From assembly GCA_965660935.1 (NCBI GenBank), contig CBFIBR010000003.1:1-64000 (forward strand): 64,000 bases of DNA, read 5' to 3'. The notes under the pieces are model-generated. The model did no database searches. It was not told where the DNA came from and worked only from the letters and a program-made list of their open reading frames with translations. The position numbers were made by a program, and so were the translations under genes. The DNA comes from UBA1172 sp002457135 (GTDB taxonomy: Bacteria; Pseudomonadota; Alphaproteobacteria; Puniceispirillales; UBA1172). Positions 45,554-55,139 of the stretch are shown here, in pieces. Position 1 is the first letter of the stretch. Every line of letters starts with the position of its first letter.

Positions 45554-46510
45554 CTAGGCCAGACCCTTGTCACCGATGGCGAGGTATTTATCCTGACGCT
45601 GCTGGATCAGCTCTGCGGCGGAAAGCCCGCTCATGGATTTGAGCTGGTCTGCAATCGTATCACCCAGGCTTTCAATCGCCTCATGGGGTTCACGATGCGC
45701 TGCTCCGAGCGGTTCCGGCACCACCGCGTCAACCACACCAAGCGTTGCCATATCCTGGGCTGTCAGGCGCAACGCCTCGGCAGCGACCTTGGCGTGATCC
45801 GCGCTGCGCCACAGGATCGATGCGCAGCCTTCGGGTGAAATCACCGAATAGACAGCGTGTTCATACATCACCACCTTGTTGCCTGTCGCAAGGGCAATAG
45901 CCCCGCCGGACCCGCCCTCACCGATAATGGCCGCCACCATCGGGCTGGGCAGGTTGAGGCAGGCCTCAATCGACCGGGCAATAGCCTCAGCCTGGCCGCG
46001 TTCCTCCGCCCCCATGCCGGGATAGGCACCGGCGGTATCAACAAAGGAGATCACCGGCAGGCCGAAACGCCCCGCCATTTCCATCAGGCGGCGGGCCTTG
46101 CGGTAGCCTTCGGGGCGGGCCATGCCGAAATTCCGCTTGATGCGTTCATCGGTGGACCGGCCCTTTTCGGTTCCCATGATCATCACCGGCTCACCCCGGA
46201 AACGGGCCAGACCGCCGATCACGGCATGGTCTTCGGCATAACTCCGGTCACCGGCAAGAGGGGTGAATTCCGTGAACAACTGGTCAACGATGGACAGCGT
46301 CTTGGGGCGGTCAGGGTGCCGCGCAATCTGAACCTTGTCCCATGGGCCAAGGGATGAATAGGCGTTCTTGATTTCGCGTTTCAGCTTTCGCTGGAGATCA
46401 CCAACCTCATCCGTGATGTTGATGTTCATGTCGGACGACATGTGGCGCAATTCTTCGATTTTGCCTTCCAGAACGGCAATCGGTTTTTCAAATTCGAGAA
46501 AATGACGCAT
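45554..46510 (-). CDS. accA: Acetyl-CoA carboxylase carboxyltransferase subunit alpha
   Basis: This 318-residue protein matches AccA throughout: FLEFEKPIAVLEGKIEELR at the start, DRSYAEDHAVIGGLARFRGEPVMIMGTEKGRST, FGMARPEGYRKARRLMEMAGRFGLPVISFVDTAGAYPGMGAEERGQAEAIARS, and IGEGGSGGAIALATGNKV. With AccB, AccC and AccD it makes malonyl-CoA for fatty acid synthesis. It lies 49 bases after xerD on the same strand. Confidence 0.97.
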   Translation of the reverse strand: MRHFLEFEKPIAVLEGKIEELRHMSSDMNINITDEVGDLQRKLKREIKNAYSSLGPWDKVQIARHPDRPKTLSIVDQLFTEFTPLAGDRSYAEDHAVIGGLARFRGEPVMIMGTEKGRSTDERIKRNFGMARPEGYRKARRLMEMAGRFGLPVISFVDTAGAYPGMGAEERGQAEAIARSIEACLNLPSPMVAAIIGEGGSGGAIALATGNKVVMYEHAVYSVISPEGCASILWRSADHAKVAAEALRLTAQDMATLGVVDAVVPEPLGAAHREPHEAIESLGDTIADQLKSMSGLSAAELIQQRQDKYLAIGDKGLA

Positions 46511-46559
46511 GAGCGAGTCTCTTGAGTTTGGGGACTGAGGCTAACGACTATAGACCAAA

Positions 46560-47525
46560 TCAGTCACGGCGGGCAAGCGGATGACTGTCACGGACCAGCC
46601 CGGCCAGCCTCTTGTCCTGGGTTTTGGTGTAAATTTCGGTGGTGGTGATGCTGGCATGACCCAGCAACAACTGGAGCGAACGCAAATCCGCCCCCCTGTT
46701 CAGCATATGGGTGGCAAAGGAATGCCGCAGCATATGGGGGCTGACCGAGGTGGTGATCCCGGCACGCTGGCCAAGATCACGAATTTCAAGGAAGACAGCC
46801 TCCCGCCCGATATGGCCCTGTGGTGTCGGGAAGAGAAAATCCGAAGCCACAAAATCAGGGTTCCGGTCACGCCATTCGAGCCATCGCGCCACCGCCTGAT
46901 GGGCGGCATCGGTCATCAGCACGACCCGTTCCTTGCCGCCCTTGCCCCTGATGGTGATGCTGGTCTGCCCCCGGCTGACCGAGGCCACGGGCAGGGCCAC
47001 CATTTCGGAAATACGCATGCCGGTGGCGTAGAGAATTTCGAGCATCGCGGCAAGCCGTATCCCGGCGGTATCACCTGCCTCCGCCACAATGGCGAAGAGC
47101 TTGCCGACTTCATCCTCGGTCAGACTTTTGGGCAGGGGGGCCGGGATTTTCGGCCGATCAATAGAGGCGGTCGGGTCATCATCGCGCAAGCCCTCATCAA
47201 CACAGAACAGCATGAACTGGTGAATGGCGGTGAGGCGGCGGGCAACGCTGCGGGCAGCAAGATGGGCCGACCATTGCGCAAGGCAGTGACGGATGGCATC
47301 GGCATCGGCATCGAGCAGGCTGACCCCGTCAATGCTGGTGGCCATGGCCACAAGATCACGCCGATAGGCATCAATGGTGTTGGCGGAAACCCCGCGCTCT
47401 GCCCTGATGGCCATCATGAAACGGTCCACCACCAGACGATCACCCGGGCTGAATGGCCCCCCATCTTTTTGAGGGGTGTTTTTATCAGATTTGCCCTTAT
47501 TGGATTTGGCTGAAGGTTGAGGCAT
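46560..47525 (-). CDS. xerD: Tyrosine recombinase XerD-like
   Basis: This 321-residue protein has an N-terminal SAM-like core-binding domain (VDRFMMAIRAERGVSANTIDAYRRDL) and the catalytic tyrosine-recombinase domain with R in ATGMRISEMVALP, K in GKGGKERVV, HxxR in SPHMLRHSFATHMLNRG, H in LLGHASITTTEIYT and the nucleophilic Y. The order xerD-accA is usual for alphaproteobacteria, so it is the housekeeping chromosome-dimer resolvase rather than an integrase. The start is uncertain (47525 or 47558), and it overlaps the upstream unknown gene. Confidence 0.92.
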   Translation of the reverse strand: MPQPSAKSNKGKSDKNTPQKDGGPFSPGDRLVVDRFMMAIRAERGVSANTIDAYRRDLVAMATSIDGVSLLDADADAIRHCLAQWSAHLAARSVARRLTAIHQFMLFCVDEGLRDDDPTASIDRPKIPAPLPKSLTEDEVGKLFAIVAEAGDTAGIRLAAMLEILYATGMRISEMVALPVASVSRGQTSITIRGKGGKERVVLMTDAAHQAVARWLEWRDRNPDFVASDFLFPTPQGHIGREAVFLEIRDLGQRAGITTSVSPHMLRHSFATHMLNRGADLRSLQLLLGHASITTTEIYTKTQDKRLAGLVRDSHPLARRD

Positions 47526-49341
47526 CCGCCGCCCCCGTGGTGGCAAAGTAACGCTCAAGCGCCCAGCCGGTCAGGATTTCCCGCGCCAGACTGCGGGCGG
47601 TGTCTTCAAGCCCGGCACGATGGAGCGCGCCAACCAGCCGTGCCGCATCCTCACGCCCCAGCTGCCAGGGCTTGGCTTCACCAAGGGTGATCCCGGCCAG
47701 CAACAGGGTTTCGGCGGGCAGACCGGCCCCGGCGCTTTCTTCAAGTGCCATCAACTGGCCGAGCGGCAGGCTGATTTCAGCCGTGGCAAGCCTGCTGTCT
47801 TCATCAAGCTGCTGCTGCCAGCCCATCGGGTCAACCGTAAGGCCAAGCGACTGCAACAGCGGGATGGCATCAACCGCGCCTGCTGAAATCAGGCTGAATG
47901 TGCTGATATCGCCCTCATCAAGGGTGATGATTTCGGCCCATGCCATGGCTTCCTCATCAAATCCGACACTCTCCTGCCCCGGCAACAGGGCTGTCAGCAT
48001 CGCGGCCGCATCACCGGTGATGAACGGTGTCCATATCTCAAGGCTGCGGCCGCCACCATGGGCATAGTCATTCGACAATGCCTTGAGGGCGATATCCGAA
48101 ATCGCGCTGTCATCATCCTCAAGGGCAATAGCCTGCCAGGCGAGGAAACGGGCAATATCAACCTCATCAGCATTGCCGCCAAGGGACAGGCGGGTCAGTG
48201 CCTCACTGGCGGAAACACCGGCAACAGGCAGGATCGCCCAGCCCGCGATAATATCGCTGATCGACTGGTCATGCTGGCTGAAGGCACGGGCGCCAAGCAG
48301 GATCTGGGCATCGTCACCAAGATAGCGAAGCCCGCCAAGGCTGGCCCGATGCTCATTCGCGGATTGCAGCGCGGCACTGGAAATTTCAACCCGTGCGCTG
48401 TCCATCAGCACCAGATTGAGCGGGCCGATGGACGCATCCTCCGGCAGGGTGAGGTCATTGCCGGCATTGGTCAGCTTTTCCATCAGCGTGAAATAGGCAG
48501 GGTCATCAACCCCGCTATCGGCGAGGATATCAAGCCCGAAGGATGCCTTGGTAATCTCCCCGGTAATGACCTGACAGAAAGCGTTGATCTGGTGCCAGAC
48601 CGGCTCCAGCGTTGTGCTGGACTGCTGGTTCGCGTAAGTGCAGGCGGCTTCATCATTGCGGTTGATCAGGTCATGCATCACCAGCCATTTTTTCCATTCA
48701 ACCCATTCCTGGTTATCCGGCAGCTGGCGCACCATGGCGGCGATATCATCGGCACTGGCGTTCATTTTTAGCCAGTTGAGCCTCTGTTCAATCATGGTTT
48801 CAGCAATATCCACCGATCCTTCGGGGGGAACAGCGCGGCTGATCATGACATGGGCAAGCCTCTGGCTCAGCGTGGGGGAGGCTACTTTCTCCGGCAGGAG
48901 ATCATACAGAACCGAAACCTTGGTCGCATTGGAAGATGCCCACATCAACCGGTCAAGCCCATCAACGCTCTGGCGATCAAGCCCCAGCGATGCCAGCCTG
49001 ACCGAAGACGGTTTTTTGAGGGTCAGCCCGGTTGAAATAGCAATCCGGCTGGCGGGAACGTCGGCCTCATCCTCAATCGCCTCATCAAGCGGGGTGGTTT
49101 CGATTTCAGTGTCTTCAGGGTTGGCCAGGATGGTCAGGTCAAGCGGCTGGCTGTCAGCAATCCCGCCAGTACCTGAAGTATCTGTGGTGTCGTCAGTTCC
49201 GGTGATCCCGGTGATATCAGTCGTCCCGCTGACCGCATTGCCGGTCAGATCGAGCGCGGTCTGGGCATTCGCAACACCCCCGATCATCAGCATCATCACC
49301 GCGCCTGCAACCGGCATCCTGAAACGGAAATTCTTAACCAT
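47497..49341 (-). CDS. Exported 614-residue protein of unknown function
   Basis: The protein has a clear signal peptide (residues about 8-26, MPVAGAVMMLMIGGVANAQ), then a low-complexity Thr/Gly/Asp stretch (about 30-65), an acidic segment with PLDEAIEDEADVP, and a long region of about 500 residues predicted from its pattern to be alpha-helical with repeats of the TPR-like kind (many paired amphipathic helices, for example LGLDRQSVDGLDRLMWASSNATKVSVLYDLLPE). I do not recognise a named domain. It is divergent from aroK and overlaps xerD at its 3' end, so it may be co-transcribed with xerD-accA. A role in the periplasm or outer membrane is likely. Confidence 0.85.
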   Translation of the reverse strand: MVKNFRFRMPVAGAVMMLMIGGVANAQTALDLTGNAVSGTTDITGITGTDDTTDTSGTGGIADSQPLDLTILANPEDTEIETTPLDEAIEDEADVPASRIAISTGLTLKKPSSVRLASLGLDRQSVDGLDRLMWASSNATKVSVLYDLLPEKVASPTLSQRLAHVMISRAVPPEGSVDIAETMIEQRLNWLKMNASADDIAAMVRQLPDNQEWVEWKKWLVMHDLINRNDEAACTYANQQSSTTLEPVWHQINAFCQVITGEITKASFGLDILADSGVDDPAYFTLMEKLTNAGNDLTLPEDASIGPLNLVLMDSARVEISSAALQSANEHRASLGGLRYLGDDAQILLGARAFSQHDQSISDIIAGWAILPVAGVSASEALTRLSLGGNADEVDIARFLAWQAIALEDDDSAISDIALKALSNDYAHGGGRSLEIWTPFITGDAAAMLTALLPGQESVGFDEEAMAWAEIITLDEGDISTFSLISAGAVDAIPLLQSLGLTVDPMGWQQQLDEDSRLATAEISLPLGQLMALEESAGAGLPAETLLLAGITLGEAKPWQLGREDAARLVGALHRAGLEDTARSLAREILTGWALERYFATTGAADASTFSQIQ

Positions 49342-49503
49342 TGCCTCTACCCCTGCTTTATAGAACCCGGTCCGGTCTCATTCCAGACTGCCCATTGCCG
49401 ATTGTTCCTGAATGGGCGCGGAAATTTGCCGCCGTGGTATTTTAACTTAAAAGCGAAGCATAATATGGTAGATAATTATGACCGCATTGAGGCGCACAAT
49501 ACC

Positions 49504-50103
49504 ATGGAAACCCCTAGGGCAAAACAACAGAGACACGCAGATCCGGTGACTCTTCCGAAACCGTTGGTGCTGATCGGCCTCATGGGGGCTGGCAAATCCA
49601 AGATCGGCCGGATGCTGGCGGGCGGGATGAATGTGCCTTTCGCGGATAGTGACAATGAAATCGAACATTCCGCCGGGATGAGCATTGCCTCTATCTTTGA
49701 CCGCTATGGTGAGCCGTCGTTCCGTGATCTTGAAGTGCGGGTGCTGACCAGCCTTATCACGGGCAAGGATGGCAGCCCACCCGGGGTCGTTGCCACCGGC
49801 GGCGGTGCCTTCATGCGGGACGAAATCCGCACCCTGATCCGGGACAACGCGATTTCAATCTGGCTGAGGGCAGAACCGGCGACACTGGCAGGGCGCATTT
49901 CCAACACCGACAGCCGCCCCCTTTTGAAAGGCAAGGATGCCGCGGCGGTGCTGACTGATCTGGCCGAACAACGCTACCCTGTTTACGCCGGGGCCGACCT
50001 GATCGTTGATACGGATGGACTGACCACCGATGCTGCGGTAAAAAAGGTAAGCGCCGCCATGCACCATTATCTTGAGACGATCAGAACCAACGAGCCATCA
50101 TGA
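49504..50103 (+). CDS. aroK: Shikimate kinase
   Basis: This 199-residue protein has the P-loop LIGLMGAGKSKIGRML, the shikimate-binding PFADSDNEIE, SFRDLEVRVL, and the ATGGGAFMRDE and RPLLKG motifs of AroK. It phosphorylates shikimate in aromatic amino-acid synthesis. Starts at 49402, 49465 and 49504 are all in frame; I favour 49504 because GAGG lies about 10 bases upstream and the leader to the P-loop then has the usual length. It overlaps aroB by 4 bases. Confidence 0.94.
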   Translation: METPRAKQQRHADPVTLPKPLVLIGLMGAGKSKIGRMLAGGMNVPFADSDNEIEHSAGMSIASIFDRYGEPSFRDLEVRVLTSLITGKDGSPPGVVATGGGAFMRDEIRTLIRDNAISIWLRAEPATLAGRISNTDSRPLLKGKDAAAVLTDLAEQRYPVYAGADLIVDTDGLTTDAAVKKVSAAMHHYLETIRTNEPS

Positions 50104-51230
50104 CAGTCACCGCTCATCACACCAGTGTCGATGTTTCACTGGGGTCGCGTTCCTACCCTGTTATCATTGGTGAGAATATTCTTGCTGATGCCGGCACGCT
50201 GGCGCGGGAGACCCTGTCGGGCCGTCATGTCATCATCATCGCTGATGCGGCGGTGGATGCGGACTGGCGACCCCGGCTCGAAGCCGGCATCAAGACGGTT
50301 GCGGATAAGGTCAGCTGCCTCACCGTACCGGGGGGTGAAGCCTCAAAATCCGTTCATCAATACGGCCAGCTGATGGAATCCATCCTTGCCTTGGGGGTGG
50401 ACCGGAAAACCGTTCTGGTTGCCCTTGGTGGCGGCGTTATCGGTGATCTGGTCGGGTTTGCTGCGGCCAGCCTGTTGCGCGGGGTTGATTTCATTCAGGT
50501 GCCAACCACGCTGCTGGCGATGGTCGACTCGTCGGTTGGCGGCAAGACCGGGATCAACGCGATGGCAGGAAAAAACCTCATCGGTGCCTTCCATCAGCCG
50601 AGGGCGGTGCTGGCGGATACAGCGTGCCTCAAAACCCTGCCTGAGCGGGAAATGCGCGCCGGTTACGCCGAGGTCGTGAAATACGGCCTGCTCGGTGATG
50701 CCGATTTTTTTGACCGGCTAGAAAACAGCCTGCCCGCCATCATGCAGCAGGACCCCGCTGTTGTGGCCGAAACCGTTGCCCATTGCTGCCGCGCCAAGGC
50801 CGCGATTGTCGCCGCTGATGAACGCGAGAGCGGCAAGCGCGCCCTGCTGAACCTCGGCCATACATTCGGCCATGCCTATGAGGCCGAGGCCGGTTATGAC
50901 GGCAGCGTCCTGCATGGTGAGGCTATTGCCGCCGGGATGGTCGATGCCTTCCAAACGTCGGAACGGCTGGGGCTGGCCAGTCAGGCTGAATGCGACCGGG
51001 TCAAACGCCACCTTGATGCCGCCGGTCTGCCCACCCATCGCTCCCGGCTCAGCAACCGGCTTGGTGAGGCCGCGCCCGAAACCCTCATTACCCATATGCG
51101 AAAAGACAAGAAAGCCATCGGCGGGACCATCGTGCTGATCCTGCCCCACGGCATTGGTGATGCCCGGGTTGAAACCGGCATTGATGAGGCCGAGGTGATG
51201 ACCACCCTCAGCGCAGGGGGCGGGGAATGA
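50100..51230 (+). CDS. aroB: 3-dehydroquinate synthase
   Basis: This 376-residue protein shows all AroB landmarks: VPGGEASKS, VALGGGVIGDLVGFAAASLLRGVDFIQVPTTLLAMVDSSVGGKTGINAMAGKNLIGAFHQP, GYAEVVKYGLLGD, and the metal-binding LNLGHTFGHAYEAE and VLHGEAIAAGM. It makes dehydroquinate from DAHP using NAD and a divalent metal. It is coupled by ATGA overlaps to aroK before it and the CorC-like gene after it. Confidence 0.97.
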   Translation: MTVTAHHTSVDVSLGSRSYPVIIGENILADAGTLARETLSGRHVIIIADAAVDADWRPRLEAGIKTVADKVSCLTVPGGEASKSVHQYGQLMESILALGVDRKTVLVALGGGVIGDLVGFAAASLLRGVDFIQVPTTLLAMVDSSVGGKTGINAMAGKNLIGAFHQPRAVLADTACLKTLPEREMRAGYAEVVKYGLLGDADFFDRLENSLPAIMQQDPAVVAETVAHCCRAKAAIVAADERESGKRALLNLGHTFGHAYEAEAGYDGSVLHGEAIAAGMVDAFQTSERLGLASQAECDRVKRHLDAAGLPTHRSRLSNRLGEAAPETLITHMRKDKKAIGGTIVLILPHGIGDARVETGIDEAEVMTTLSAGGGE

Positions 51231-52585
51231 TCAGCATCATCCTCCTCTGCCTCGCGATTGTGGTGCTTCTGATCGGCTCGGCGTTTTTTTCGGGTTCCGA
51301 AACCGCCCTCACGGCAGCATCGGATGCCCGCATGCATGCGCTGGCCAATCGCGGCGACAAGCGCGCCAGTGCGATTGAAAAACTGCGCCATCACAAGGAC
51401 AGGCTGATCAGCAGCCTGCTTATTGGTAACAACCTGGTCAACGTGCTGGCAACATCGCTGGCGACATCGGCCGCGATTACCCTCGCCGGGGAAAGCGGTG
51501 TTTTCATCGCCACCGCGCTGATGACGGTTCTGCTGGTCCTTTTTGCCGAGGTTCTGCCCAAGACCTATGCCTTTAACCACGCTGACCGGCTCGCCCTGGC
51601 AGTGGCCAAGCCGGTGCGCTGGCTGGTGCTGATGCTGACCCCGCTGACCATCGGGCTGAACGCTGTGGTGAGGCTGATCATCAAGCCTGCCAGCAAGGAA
51701 GATGAAGAACATGAGGAAGAATTGCGCGGCATGATCGCCCTGCATTATTCGCGTTCCGATGATGAGGAAACGCGGGAGCAATCGGCCATGCTGTCAAGCG
51801 TGCTGGATCTGGGTGAGGTCACGGTTGATGAGGTCATGACACACCGTGCCTCGGTCGCTATGGTCAACGCCGAAAGCATCCCCGAGGAAGCGTTCAGGCA
51901 TATCATGGAATCGCCCTACACACGCCACCCTGTGTTTTCCGGGAAGACCGACAACATCATCGGTGTGCTGCACGTCAAGGAGTTGCTGCGTGAAATCGGC
52001 CGCGCCCATGATACCGACCGTCAGGATATCAATATCGCCGATGTTGCGAGCGAGCCGTATTTCATCCCTGAAACAACCATGCTGTTTGACCAGCTCCAGG
52101 CGTTCCGGTCACGGCGTGAGCATTTTGCCATCGTGGTCGATGAATACGGTGATTTCAGGGGCATTGTCACGCTGGAGGATATTCTGGAGGAAATCGTCGG
52201 CAAGATCGATGATGAACACGATGATGAGATCAGCGGCATCAGCAGCCAGCCTGACGGCTCATGGATCGCGGAAGGCACGGTGACCATTCGTGACCTGAAC
52301 CGTGCGCTCGGCTGGAATCTGCCTGATGATGATGCCAATACCGTGGCTGGTCTGGTGCTGAACGAATCCCGCACTATCCCTGATTCAGGGCAGGAATTTC
52401 GTTTCCACGGCACCCGTTTCCGGGTCCTGAGGCGGGTTCGCAACAAGATTGAGCGGATCAGGCTCTGGCACGAAAGCACCATCGTGGACCCCGCTCAACA
52501 AGAAAACCCCGAAGCCAAGAAGCCCGAACTAAAGAATCCCGAAGAAAAAAATAAGGAGATCAAGGAGAAACCTGATGCTGTCTGA
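51227..52585 (+). CDS. CorC/HlyC-family transporter (CNNM-CBS-CorC domains)
   Basis: This 452-residue protein has an N-terminal CNNM membrane domain (about residues 1-180, SAFFSGSETALTAASDARMHALANRGDKRA), two CBS domains (VMTHRASVAMVNAES...; IVVDEYGDFRGIVTLEDILEEIVG), and a C-terminal CorC_HlyC domain (WIAEGTVTIRDLNRALGWNLPDDDANTVAGLVL). The tail is lysine- and glutamate-rich. Related proteins are linked to magnesium or cobalt efflux. The gene sits in an aroK-aroB-corC-DUF2889 operon with overlaps on both sides. Confidence 0.93.
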   Translation: MISIILLCLAIVVLLIGSAFFSGSETALTAASDARMHALANRGDKRASAIEKLRHHKDRLISSLLIGNNLVNVLATSLATSAAITLAGESGVFIATALMTVLLVLFAEVLPKTYAFNHADRLALAVAKPVRWLVLMLTPLTIGLNAVVRLIIKPASKEDEEHEEELRGMIALHYSRSDDEETREQSAMLSSVLDLGEVTVDEVMTHRASVAMVNAESIPEEAFRHIMESPYTRHPVFSGKTDNIIGVLHVKELLREIGRAHDTDRQDINIADVASEPYFIPETTMLFDQLQAFRSRREHFAIVVDEYGDFRGIVTLEDILEEIVGKIDDEHDDEISGISSQPDGSWIAEGTVTIRDLNRALGWNLPDDDANTVAGLVLNESRTIPDSGQEFRFHGTRFRVLRRVRNKIERIRLWHESTIVDPAQQENPEAKKPELKNPEEKNKEIKEKPDAV

Positions 52586-53117
52586 AGCCGTCAAGCGCGA
52601 CCGTGTTCATACCCGTGAGATCAACCTCAATGGCTATCGCCGTGATGACGGACTGATTGATATCGAGGGTGAGATCACTGATGTTAAAACCTATTCCTTT
52701 CCCAACAGGGAACGCGGCATGATCAATGCCGGTGACCCGATCCACCACATGCAGGTCCGCATCACCATCAACATGGAGCTGGAGATTGTCGCCGCCGAGG
52801 CGGTCACCGTTTCCGGCCCCTACGCGATCTGCCCGTCAGCAACCCGTGTCTTTGACCGGCTGGTCGGGCTGACCATTGGCCCCGGCTGGCGCAACCGCGT
52901 TCGCCAGAATATTGGCGGCGTCGAGGGCTGCACGCATATCACCGAATTGATGGGGCCGGTCGCCACCGTGGCGTATCAGACGCTCTATGGTGAAAAGGCC
53001 CGCATCGCCCGTGAAAGCGGCATCAAGCCATCAGAGACAGGGTCATCCAGCCTGGTCAATTCCTGCATCGGTCATGCCGAGGACCCTGAAACGGTGCTGG
53101 CCAACCAGAATTCCTGA
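52575..53117 (+). CDS. DUF2889-family protein
   Basis: This 180-residue protein matches DUF2889: REINLNGYRRDDGLIDIEGEITDVKTYSF, HHMQVRITINMELEIVAAEAV, GPGWRNRVRQNIGGVEGCTHITELMGPVATVAYQTL. The family is of unknown function; a conserved Cys-Thr-His triplet (GCTH) may bind a metal. The gene overlaps the CorC-like gene by 11 bases, the last of the aroK-aroB operon. Confidence 0.9.
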   Translation: MLSEAVKRDRVHTREINLNGYRRDDGLIDIEGEITDVKTYSFPNRERGMINAGDPIHHMQVRITINMELEIVAAEAVTVSGPYAICPSATRVFDRLVGLTIGPGWRNRVRQNIGGVEGCTHITELMGPVATVAYQTLYGEKARIARESGIKPSETGSSSLVNSCIGHAEDPETVLANQNS

Positions 53118-53146
53118 GGGCCAAAATTCCTGATGAGTGGAGCCGC

Positions 53147-53413
53147 TTAGCGCAGGACCTTGATCTGGAGCGCGTGAAGCCCGGCCTCAAGCTCATCCGC
53201 CAGGGCATCATTGATGCGGCGATGGGCATCAACCCGGCCCAGCGCGGTCAGCTCATCGGCCAGAATCTCGACCTCGAAATGGGTCTCCCCGCCTTCACGC
53301 CACCCGGCATGACCATAATGCTGGGCCGAGACATCGCGGACCGTCAGCGTTGTCGGGCTGAACGTCTGCTCCAGCCGTGCGGTGATCCTGTCCTGGCGTG
53401 ATGATGGTTCCAT
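53147..53413 (-). CDS. bolA: BolA-family protein
   Basis: This 88-residue protein has the BolA fold: QDRITARLEQTFSPTTLTVRDVSAQHYGHAGWREGGETHFEVEILADELTALGRVDAHRRINDALADEL. The GHAG and H residues are those used to bind a shared 2Fe-2S cluster with monothiol glutaredoxin. BolA proteins help in iron sensing and iron-sulfur cluster handling. It is divergent from a J-domain gene, an arrangement often seen in alphaproteobacteria. Confidence 0.94.
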   Translation of the reverse strand: MEPSSRQDRITARLEQTFSPTTLTVRDVSAQHYGHAGWREGGETHFEVEILADELTALGRVDAHRRINDALADELEAGLHALQIKVLR

Positions 53414-53502
53414 TTCCTGCGGCCTCCAAGCCCCTCTGATGATGCCCGAATATCAATGGGCTAAACCTTGCAACAGCCTTCCTGAGGCTTATAGTAATAT
53501 GG

Positions 53503-54090
53503 ATGACAAAGAAGAGTTTTGAAACACCGGAAATCCCGCCACGCAAGAAGGCTGAAAAGCCCCAGGAGCGGGCCTGCGCCCATGAGGGCTGCACCGAACC
53601 CGGTGCCTACCCCGCGCCGCGCTCCCGCAAGCATCTGCGCGACTATATCTGGCTCTGCCTTGAGCATGTCCGGGACTATAACCGCAAATGGAACTATTTT
53701 GACGGTTATGACGAAATGGAACTGGAACAGGCGATCCGCAGCTCAACAACATGGGAACGGCCATCGTGGAAATTCGGCACTTCCCAGAAGGGCGGTGATG
53801 CCTGGAAAACCGGCTTTGATGACCCCTTTGATGCCCTGGGCAACAAAGGGGATAATGATCCCTCAACCCCAAGGATTCAGATCACGAGGGAGCAGAAAAA
53901 AGCCTGGACCATTTTTGGACTTTCCCCTTGCACCAATCCGGAAACAGTGAAAAAACGATACAAGGAACTGGCCAAGGAACATCATCCCGATGCCAATGGC
54001 GGTTCCAAACAATCAGAAGATAGGCTGAAAACGATTAACTGGGCTTATTCAGTATTGAAAGCACAATTCAATCGTGAAACATCATCATAG
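53503..54090 (+). CDS. J-domain (DnaJ-like) protein
   Basis: This 195-residue protein has an N-terminal half with paired CxxxG (CAHEGCTEPGAYPAP, LWLCLEHVRDYN-like cysteine) resembling a small zinc-ribbon, and a C-terminal J domain (about residues 130-190, FGLSPCTNPETVKKRYKELAKEHHPDANGG) with the essential HPD motif. It should stimulate an Hsp70. The conserved position between bolA and cobST suggests a link to iron-sulfur or cobalt-chelatase biogenesis, which is inference. Confidence 0.88.
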   Translation: MTKKSFETPEIPPRKKAEKPQERACAHEGCTEPGAYPAPRSRKHLRDYIWLCLEHVRDYNRKWNYFDGYDEMELEQAIRSSTTWERPSWKFGTSQKGGDAWKTGFDDPFDALGNKGDNDPSTPRIQITREQKKAWTIFGLSPCTNPETVKKRYKELAKEHHPDANGGSKQSEDRLKTINWAYSVLKAQFNRETSS

Positions 54091-54114
54091 ACCCTGCACC
54101 AAAAGGAAATTTTA

Positions 54115-55128
54115 ATGGCAACCGCTTCATCGCCGTCATCGACGGAACGCAACCCTGCCCATAGCCTCAGCGCACCGGACACATCGGTTTCGGTACGCGA
54201 TGCGTTCAATATTGACGTGGACCTTGACGTTCCGGCCTTCTCGGAAGCATCGGAATACGTCCCTGACCGTGATGACAGCTATGTCTTTGACCGCGATACA
54301 ACCCTTGCGATTCTGGCGGGGTTTGCCCATAACCGGCGGGTCATGATCCAGGGCTATCACGGCACCGGCAAATCAACGCATATCGAACAGATCGCCGCCC
54401 GGCTCAACTGGCCCTGTATTCGCGTCAACCTTGACAGTCACATCAGCCGGATCGACCTCATCGGCAAGGACACCATCGTCCTCAAGGACGGCAAGCAGGT
54501 CACCGAGTTTCGTGAAGGCATCCTGCCATGGGCGTTGCAGAACCCGGTTGCGCTGGTCTTTGATGAATACGATGCCGGCCGTGCCGATGTTATGTTCGTG
54601 ATCCAGCGCGTGCTTGAAATCGAAGGCAAGCTGACCCTGCTTGACACCAACAGGGTCATCCGCCCGCACCCTAGCTTCAGGCTGTTTGCCACCGCCAACA
54701 CGGTTGGCCTTGGTGATACCACCGGGCTTTACCACGGCACCCAGCAGATCAACCAGGGCCAGATGGACCGCTGGTCAATCGTCTCAACCCTCAATTACCT
54801 GCCGCATGATGTTGAGGCCGCCATCGTGGCCTCAAAGATGAAAGACGGCAGCAGCCACATCAACACCGCCATGATCGACAGCATGATCAGGCTTGCCGAT
54901 CTCACCCGAAAGGGTTTCATGGCCGGGGATATCTCCACCGTCATGTCACCAAGGACCGTGATCACCTGGATGGAAAACAGTGAAATTCTGGGCGATGTCA
55001 AACTCGCCTTCCGGCTTTCCTTCCTCAACAAATGCGATGAGATGGAACGCCCGGTGGTGGCTGAATATTACCAGCGCTGCTTTGATGATGAACTGGGTGA
55101 CAGCGTCTTCACGGTGGCCGCCAGCTAG
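54115..55128 (+). CDS. cobS: Cobaltochelatase AAA+ subunit CobS
   Basis: This 337-residue AAA+ ATPase has Walker A GYHGTGKSTHIEQ, Walker B LVFDEYDAGRADVMFVIQR and the sensor region FRLFATANTVGLGDTTGLYHGTQQINQGQMDRWS. It matches CobS of the aerobic cobalt chelatase CobNST, which inserts cobalt into hydrogenobyrinic acid diamide. It lies 24 bases after the J-domain gene and 11 bases before cobT. CobN is not in the window, so the chelatase would need it from elsewhere. Confidence 0.94.
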   Translation: MATASSPSSTERNPAHSLSAPDTSVSVRDAFNIDVDLDVPAFSEASEYVPDRDDSYVFDRDTTLAILAGFAHNRRVMIQGYHGTGKSTHIEQIAARLNWPCIRVNLDSHISRIDLIGKDTIVLKDGKQVTEFREGILPWALQNPVALVFDEYDAGRADVMFVIQRVLEIEGKLTLLDTNRVIRPHPSFRLFATANTVGLGDTTGLYHGTQQINQGQMDRWSIVSTLNYLPHDVEAAIVASKMKDGSSHINTAMIDSMIRLADLTRKGFMAGDISTVMSPRTVITWMENSEILGDVKLAFRLSFLNKCDEMERPVVAEYYQRCFDDELGDSVFTVAAS

Positions 55129-55139
55129 GATTTCTCGCC

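Noticed and set aside
46560..47525. Tyrosine recombinase as a sign of a mobile element
   Set aside because: It is next to accA in the usual alphaproteobacterial order and has no att repeats or cargo, so it is the housekeeping XerD type.
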